Shown here in pieces: positions 6,245 through 9,963 of a stretch of DNA of 9,963 nt (its first letter is position 1; each line of letters opens with the position of its first letter). The translations under genes and the position numbers were made by a program. The notes beneath the pieces are model-generated. The model ran no database searches. It worked only from the letters and a program-made list of their open reading frames with translations, and was not told the DNA's origin. Source of the stretch: Spirochaetales bacterium (GTDB taxonomy: Bacteria > Spirochaetota > Spirochaetia > DSM-16054 > Sediminispirochaetaceae); NCBI GenBank assembly GCA_021767325.1, contig JAASTM010000040.1:1-9963 (forward strand), read 5' to 3'.

Positions 6245-7797
6245 CGGATCTGCAGGAAATGGCGCTGCAGGTACCTGATCCGCTCCTCCGCCCGCCGTCT
6301 GTAAGGATCGGTGGGATAAAAATTTACAATACGCTGGTAATATTCCACCGACCGGCGCTCGTCCCGCGGCGGCGGCGGCGACTCGTAGATCTGACCCAGC
6401 AGATACAGAACCCGCCCGCTCTGCTCTCCACCCTCCTGCAGATAGAGCTCGAGCACCTGCTCGGCCAGCATCTCCCGCTCCGAGTCGAACAGCAATTCCC
6501 CGGCATCCACCATCATTCTCCGCTGTGCATCGGTAAACACCGGCTCCTCAGCAGCCGCCGGCTGCAGATCAGAATTGCCCCCGCCTCCCCGGCTGAGCAG
6601 CAGGGCCTGTACCTGCTGGGCGGTGCTGTTGGTATTACGTGCCAGAACAGCACTCTCTAGTCGTTCGAAGGAGAAACTCGGCAGCTGCAGATCCGGCTGG
6701 GGGCTCTCCCCCGGGGCCGCCGCATCTCCGGCGCCTGCCGGTTCGGCTGAATGGCCGGCCTCAGCCCCGGCGGCCTGGGCGGCTATCCGGTCCTGTACAG
6801 ATTGCAGACTCACCTCGACGGCAATACGCTTTACAGAACTGCGACCGGTACTGCTGTCCTGCTGCTGAAATGCCAGGGTGTAGCGACCGACATCCCGGGC
6901 AGAAAACACAAACTCGGTGGCACTCTGTGCATAGCTGCGCGAGCGGAACTCCACTCCGCTGCTCTGCGAGGCCCCCCGGTCATAAATCCAACCAAACCCC
7001 GGCAGGGAGAGATGCACCTGCTCCCCCTTGCCGGCCCGAATCACATCCATCTGCGGTTGTGCCGCTTGTTCCGCATCAGGTTCAGGTTCAGGTTGCGGCT
7101 GCGGCTCTGGCTGGGGCTTCAGTTGCGAGCGGCTGATTTGTTCAGATTTGTTCTCCACTGGCTTATCATCCGCGGAGCCCTCTTCATCGGCCCCAGGTTC
7201 GATGGTCTCTGGTTCGATGGTCTCTGGTTCGATGGTCTCTGGTTCGATGGTCTCTGGTTCGATGGTCTCTGGTTCGGCGGCCGTAATCCTCTCGGGCAAT
7301 ACCGCACTCACTTCGATTTGAGGACTCAGCATGAGGAAGCGGTCCGTCTCCCTCCGCCCCGCCGGGCGGGCGTCCGGCAGGGTGGGTTCTGGCGATGAAG
7401 CTTCTGCCGCGGCGGCAGATGGGGCTGACGAGTCCTCGGCATCCTGGGCTTGGCTCACGGCTTCAGTTCCATTGCTATCTGCGACAGTTTCGGTTGGTTC
7501 AGTGATATTTGGCTGGATTTCAGGCACGGTACTTTTCGGTTCCGGTTCCGGTTCCGGTTCCAGTTCCGGTTCCGGGTTTTCTTCAACCTGAGGCTCTTTC
7601 GCAGCAGGTTCACTCTGCGCGGTATCGGATGCGGAAGAAGATTGAACCGCGCCGCTCGGGACCTCATTCTGGGCTGTGTTCTGAACCTCATTTTCTGCGG
7701 GGGATTGGGGAGAGCCGTCCGGGGGAGCTACTGTGCTGCATGCAACCGCTGAAATAAGAGTAAGCATAATCAGGGTGATGATGTATGCGCGGCGCAT
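6241..7797 (-). CDS. Pro/Glu-rich lipoprotein with C-terminal tetratricopeptide-like region
   Basis: This 518-residue exported protein has an unknown function. A signal peptide (MRRAYIITLIMLTLISAVAC) ends at a lipobox-like cysteine, C20, with a spirochaete-type relaxed motif, so lipidation and membrane anchoring are likely. Residues 21-250 are low complexity: Ser/Ala/Glu/Pro-rich, with ELEPEPEPEP near 78-87, five EPETI repeats (175-199) and a PQPEPQPQPEPEP tract (228-240). These could form a periplasm-spanning stalk. A beta-rich domain follows (about 250-331; LSLPGFGWIYDRG at 263-275, FVFSARDVGRYTLAFQ at 296-311). The C-terminal 95 residues are helical, with LYLLGQIYE and VEYYQRIVNFYPTDPYRRRAEERI, like BamD/YbgF-type tetratricopeptide repeats. 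The ATG at 7797 is one base after the preceding stop, with GAGGAG about 10 bases upstream. In-frame sequence before it, up to 8019, overlaps the upstream gene and is not coding. Confidence 0.87.
   Translation of the reverse strand: MRRAYIITLIMLTLISAVACSTVAPPDGSPQSPAENEVQNTAQNEVPSGAVQSSSASDTAQSEPAAKEPQVEENPEPELEPEPEPEPKSTVPEIQPNITEPTETVADSNGTEAVSQAQDAEDSSAPSAAAAEASSPEPTLPDARPAGRRETDRFLMLSPQIEVSAVLPERITAAEPETIEPETIEPETIEPETIEPETIEPGADEEGSADDKPVENKSEQISRSQLKPQPEPQPQPEPEPDAEQAAQPQMDVIRAGKGEQVHLSLPGFGWIYDRGASQSSGVEFRSRSYAQSATEFVFSARDVGRYTLAFQQQDSSTGRSSVKRIAVEVSLQSVQDRIAAQAAGAEAGHSAEPAGAGDAAAPGESPQPDLQLPSFSFERLESAVLARNTNSTAQQVQALLLSRGGGGNSDLQPAAAEEPVFTDAQRRMMVDAGELLFDSEREMLAEQVLELYLQEGGEQSGRVLYLLGQIYESPPPPRDERRSVEYYQRIVNFYPTDPYRRRAEERIRYLQRHFLQIR
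7079..7113. repeat. Degenerate GGTTCA/GGCTGC hexamer tract
   Basis: A run of related 6-base units (TTCAGG three times, then GGCTGC- and GGCTCT-type units) encodes the alternating PQPEP/PEPEP stretch of the lipoprotein. It is imperfect and compositionally similar to the other two repeat tracts in the gene. Confidence 0.55.
7201..7275. repeat. Five perfect tandem copies of a 15-base unit
   Basis: The plus-strand unit GATGGTCTCTGGTTC occurs five times without a mismatch, encoding (EPETI)5 in the lipoprotein. The unit length is a multiple of three, so copy-number change keeps the frame. Identity at third codon positions points to recent expansion by slippage or unequal recombination. Confidence 0.95.
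7537..7572. repeat. Six tandem CGGTTC hexamers
   Basis: Four perfect CGGTTC units, one CAGTTC variant and another perfect unit encode the EPELEPEPEPEP tract of the lipoprotein. The 6-base unit preserves the reading frame when copies are gained or lost. Confidence 0.9.
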
Positions 7798-7798
7798 A

Positions 7799-8191
7799 TT
7801 ACGGAATCTCCTCGAAAAACTCCTCGACTTCCCGGTCGCTCTGTGTCTGCAGCACCTCTTCGACCAGTTTACTCGGATCCTTCCAAAATGTTTCGATCTG
7901 TTCGCGGCTCCAGCTCTCGTGCACTTCCCGAAACGGAAACCACTCTTGGTTGTACAGCTGTGTGTACTCGGCAGGAATTCTGATTTTCTGCACAACCGAT
8001 TCGGCCGATTGAGATTCACCGAGAAGTTCTGCCCCCGCCGGGCTTTCCGCGCTTCCCCGGTTCTGCCGCGGAGCCGGTTCGGGATTTCTCGTAAGCAGCA
8101 TGACGATGAGCGTACCCAGCAGTGCCAGCAGGGTAACTCCGGCTACGATCAAGCCGTACAGCTTAGCTTCCTTCGCGCTCAGGAAGGCCAT
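7799..8191 (-). CDS. Small single-span membrane protein of unknown function
   Basis: I do not recognise this 130-residue protein. It has a short N-terminal cytoplasmic stretch (MAFLSAKEAK), one hydrophobic segment at about 11-34 (LYGLIVAGVTLLALLGTLIVML) and then TR. The remainder is a Pro/Ser/Gly-rich linker (36-63) and a charged C-terminal region with aromatic residues (YTQLYNQEWFPFREVHESW, then an acidic helix ending EEFFEEIP). No cleavage site or lipobox is seen, so it is probably an N-terminally anchored inner-membrane protein. The ATG at 8191 has AGGAGG six bases upstream, and the start overlaps the smc end by 29 bases. The stop is one base before the lipoprotein start. These junctions imply coupled translation of smc, this gene and the lipoprotein. 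A shared role with the lipoprotein is possible but inferred only from position. Confidence 0.85.
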   Translation of the reverse strand: MAFLSAKEAKLYGLIVAGVTLLALLGTLIVMLLTRNPEPAPRQNRGSAESPAGAELLGESQSAESVVQKIRIPAEYTQLYNQEWFPFREVHESWSREQIETFWKDPSKLVEEVLQTQSDREVEEFFEEIP

Positions 8192-9963
8192 CGGCGACCT
8201 CCTCCTCTGGTTCCGCCTCCGCGTCCGCGGAGGATTCTTCGTCTGCAGCGGTCATATCATCCTCGCCGGGCTCTCCATCCAACTGGAGTAAACCGGCATC
8301 ACCCTGACCATTTCCGCCGTCGCTGTTGCCGTCTTCATCGCCGGAACCGGTTTTAGCCACAACGTCTCCGTTTTCGGCCAGCCGCACCGCGATAATTTTG
8401 GAAACCCCCGATTCCTGCATGGTAACTCCCAGCATGGTACGGGCGCCAGCCACTGTTTTTTTGTTGTGCGTAATTATCACGAACTGGGAGGTGTTGCCGA
8501 ACTCCATCAGTAGATTTATAAAACGCCCGACATTGGCCTCATCGAGGGCAGCATCTATCTCGTCGAGAATACAAAATGGCGAGGGTTTTACCATGTAGGT
8601 GGCAAATAGCAGGCCGACTGCCGTCAGCGAGCGCTCTCCACCGGAGAGCAGGGCAATATTTTCGAGTGATTTTCCAGGAGGCTGGGCGAATATTTCGATA
8701 CCCGATTCGAGCACATTATCCGGATCGGTCAGTTTCAGCTCGCCCCGGCCGCCGCCGAAGAGCCGGCGAAACATGGAGTGAAAGTTCTTTCTGATTTGAT
8801 CGTAAGTCTCCAGAAAGAGCTCGGTGGATTCTGTTTTGATCTCCTGGGTGATCTGCTGCAGGTCCTCCCGCGCCTCGTACAGGTCCTCCAGCTGCCCGGT
8901 GAGAAAGTCGTAGCGTTCTTTCACTTCGGCAAACTCTTCGGGGGCCATCAGATTGACCTGCCCCAGATCTTTGAGTTTCTGACGGACATCCTGCAGCTCA
9001 GGCTTCAGTTCCTGCACGCTGGTGGTAATGTCAAACATTCTGGTCTCGAACTCCGACAGTTCCCGGCCGTGGCGGTCCTGAAAGTTGGCATACATACTGC
9101 GGATCTCGGTCTGCAGTGAGGCTACCTCCATCTGCAGCTTCTCTACCTTGTCCTGCAGTTTGCCGAGGTTGTCCATCCGCTTTTTGAGGTTACTCTCTTT
9201 GTCTTTCAGATCCTTGTTGTGGGTCGAAATGCCGGATTCGAGGCTCTTCAGATTCTCCTGCAGCTCCTTTTCCCGGGCTTCGAGCTCTTTCTGCTTTTCG
9301 GCGATTTTGCTCAGCTGGGTCTCGATCTCTGCGATTCTGGAAGTGTTAGCCTTAATGGTCTTGCGGTTCTCCTCCAGAAGCCCCTGCTGCTCCTCGATCT
9401 GACGGGTTAGGCCCTCCAGGGCTTCGGCGGCAGCTTTGCGCTGGGTGTCCACCTGTACCCGGTTCACCCGCAGCTCCTCGAGGGTCTTACGGTACTCGTC
9501 GATTTTTTCACTCAGTTGAGTGTTCTCTTCCTGCAGCCCTTCCAGGCGGGTGGTGTTGCTGCTCTGGGTACTGCGCCCGGCTTCTATGGCCTGTTCTATC
9601 GAGCGCTTGCGGGTAATGATACCCTCCGGTGCCAGGAACTCGTCCAAAAAGGCGGGAATCGAATTATGATACTCATCGAAGCGCTGTCCGAGCTGTTCGG
9701 CTTTCGAGGCAATATCCTTGAAGGCAGCCTTGGCCTTGTCCAGGGCCTCTTTGAGCTCGGCCGGATTGTTTCCGGCAGTACTCTGCATGTCCTGAACCAG
9801 GTCGCTTTTACCCTGCAGCTGAATCAGCACCTCCTGCAGCACCTGCCGAAAGGCCTGTTCGGCATCCCGGCGCTTATGCGAGGAGTACCCGCTCTCGTCG
9901 AGTTTCTGATCTAACTGCGCCACGATGTCGTCGGTGATGGTGTGCAGCTCTTTCTGGTGGCCC
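8163..9963 (-). CDS. smc: SMC chromosome-segregation ATPase, C-terminal part (5' end outside window)
   Basis: SMC forms condensin with ScpA and ScpB and organises and segregates the chromosome. The visible ~600 codons remain open to the window edge, so the N-terminal head lies outside. Counting from the GTG at 9923 (codon 14 of the visible frame, not a true start): a coil-forming segment, a less helical patch with SIPAFLDEFLAPEGIITRKR (88-107), a long coiled coil (about 120-320), the NLMAPEEFAEVKERYDFL segment (324-341), then the C-terminal head. The head has signature LSGGE (426-430), Walker B FCILDEIDA (450-458), D-loop LDEAN (460-464) and switch His H486 in ITHNK. After about 520 an acidic, Gly/Asp/Glu-rich tail of about 65 residues follows, beyond the usual SMC end. 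Its 3' end carries the ribosome site of the next gene. Identity is certain. Confidence 0.97.
   Translation of the reverse strand, partial: GHQKELHTITDDIVAQLDQKLDESGYSSHKRRDAEQAFRQVLQEVLIQLQGKSDLVQDMQSTAGNNPAELKEALDKAKAAFKDIASKAEQLGQRFDEYHNSIPAFLDEFLAPEGIITRKRSIEQAIEAGRSTQSSNTTRLEGLQEENTQLSEKIDEYRKTLEELRVNRVQVDTQRKAAAEALEGLTRQIEEQQGLLEENRKTIKANTSRIAEIETQLSKIAEKQKELEAREKELQENLKSLESGISTHNKDLKDKESNLKKRMDNLGKLQDKVEKLQMEVASLQTEIRSMYANFQDRHGRELSEFETRMFDITTSVQELKPELQDVRQKLKDLGQVNLMAPEEFAEVKERYDFLTGQLEDLYEAREDLQQITQEIKTESTELFLETYDQIRKNFHSMFRRLFGGGRGELKLTDPDNVLESGIEIFAQPPGKSLENIALLSGGERSLTAVGLLFATYMVKPSPFCILDEIDAALDEANVGRFINLLMEFGNTSQFVIITHNKKTVAGARTMLGVTMQESGVSKIIAVRLAENGDVVAKTGSGDEDGNSDGGNGQGDAGLLQLDGEPGEDDMTAADEESSADAEAEPEEEVADGLPEREGS
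8198..8203 (-). promoter_or_regulatory. Shine-Dalgarno AGGAGG of the membrane protein, inside smc
   Basis: AGGAGG (part of GGAGGAGG) lies six bases before ATG 8191-8189. The same bases encode glutamates in the acidic SMC tail, so the tail coding sequence doubles as the initiation region of the next gene. Confidence 0.75.

Noticed and set aside
6751..7398. Plus-strand open frame with repeated WFDGL units
   Set aside because: This is the opposite-strand translation of the 15-base repeat in the lipoprotein gene. The signal peptide, junctions and domain pattern all support the minus strand.
7798..8019. 74-codon N-terminal extension of the lipoprotein frame
   Set aside because: It overlaps the membrane protein gene, is Arg/Ser-rich without pattern, and would bury the signal peptide and lipobox.
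7733..8356. Plus-strand open frame of 207 codons opposite the smc end and the membrane protein
   Set aside because: It is His/Arg-rich without motifs and opposite three well-supported gene junctions with proper ribosome sites. It is a composition artefact.

Overview
The window reads as one dense minus-strand gene cluster from a member of the phylum Spirochaetes, probably a free-living Spirochaeta-like or Treponema-like organism. No taxonomic marker gene is present. The assignment rests on gene content and order: smc, a membrane protein, a tetratricopeptide-type lipoprotein, ffh, rpsP, khpA, rimM, trmD, rplS, a FliK-like protein, an FlhB C-terminal homologue, an HD-GYP protein and a YraN/UPF0102 protein. 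As I recall it, the rplS-to-UPF0102 part of this order is also found in Treponema. The relaxed lipobox of the lipoprotein fits the same assignment. Every gene I can support is on the minus strand, so transcription runs from high to low coordinates, and both window edges cut a gene.

Layout in transcription order. (1) 9963-8163: C-terminal part of the SMC chromosome-segregation ATPase, with a long coiled coil, the ABC-type head and an acidic tail. (2) 8191-7799: a small single-span membrane protein whose start overlaps the end of smc. (3) 7797-6241: a 518-residue proline/glutamate-rich lipoprotein with low-complexity DNA repeats, a beta-rich middle and a helical repeat at the C-terminus. (4) A sigma-70-like promoter with its -35 box over the lipoprotein stop codon appears to start the next unit. 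(5) 6185-2690: ffh-rpsP-khpA-rimM-trmD-rplS, the translation and protein-targeting block. Several of its genes are linked by 1-4 base overlaps or gaps, and several use GTG or TTG starts. (6) A strong hairpin spans the rplS stop codon, and a perfect 14-base palindrome holds the next start codon. (7) 2668-1: a FliK-like protein, a small FlhB C-terminal homologue lacking the NPTH autocleavage motif, a divergent HD-GYP protein and the start of a YraN family protein.

The core block makes ribosomal proteins L19 and S16, ribosome-assembly and RNA-binding factors (RimM, KhpA), a tRNA methyltransferase (TrmD) and the signal recognition particle GTPase (Ffh). The upstream block couples chromosome segregation to two envelope proteins of unknown role. 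The downstream block pairs two proteins resembling the substrate-specificity switch of flagellar type III export with a possible cyclic-di-GMP hydrolase or receptor.

Most of the window is well-conserved housekeeping. I see no mobile element, CRISPR array, RNA gene or anti-phage system. The parts most worth a second look are the FliK-like/FlhB-like/HD-GYP tail, a Glu in place of the catalytic Asp of TrmD, the altered metal/phosphate-site residues of the HD-GYP protein, and the RNA structures at the rplS junction. No gene-free stretch exceeds 100 bases.
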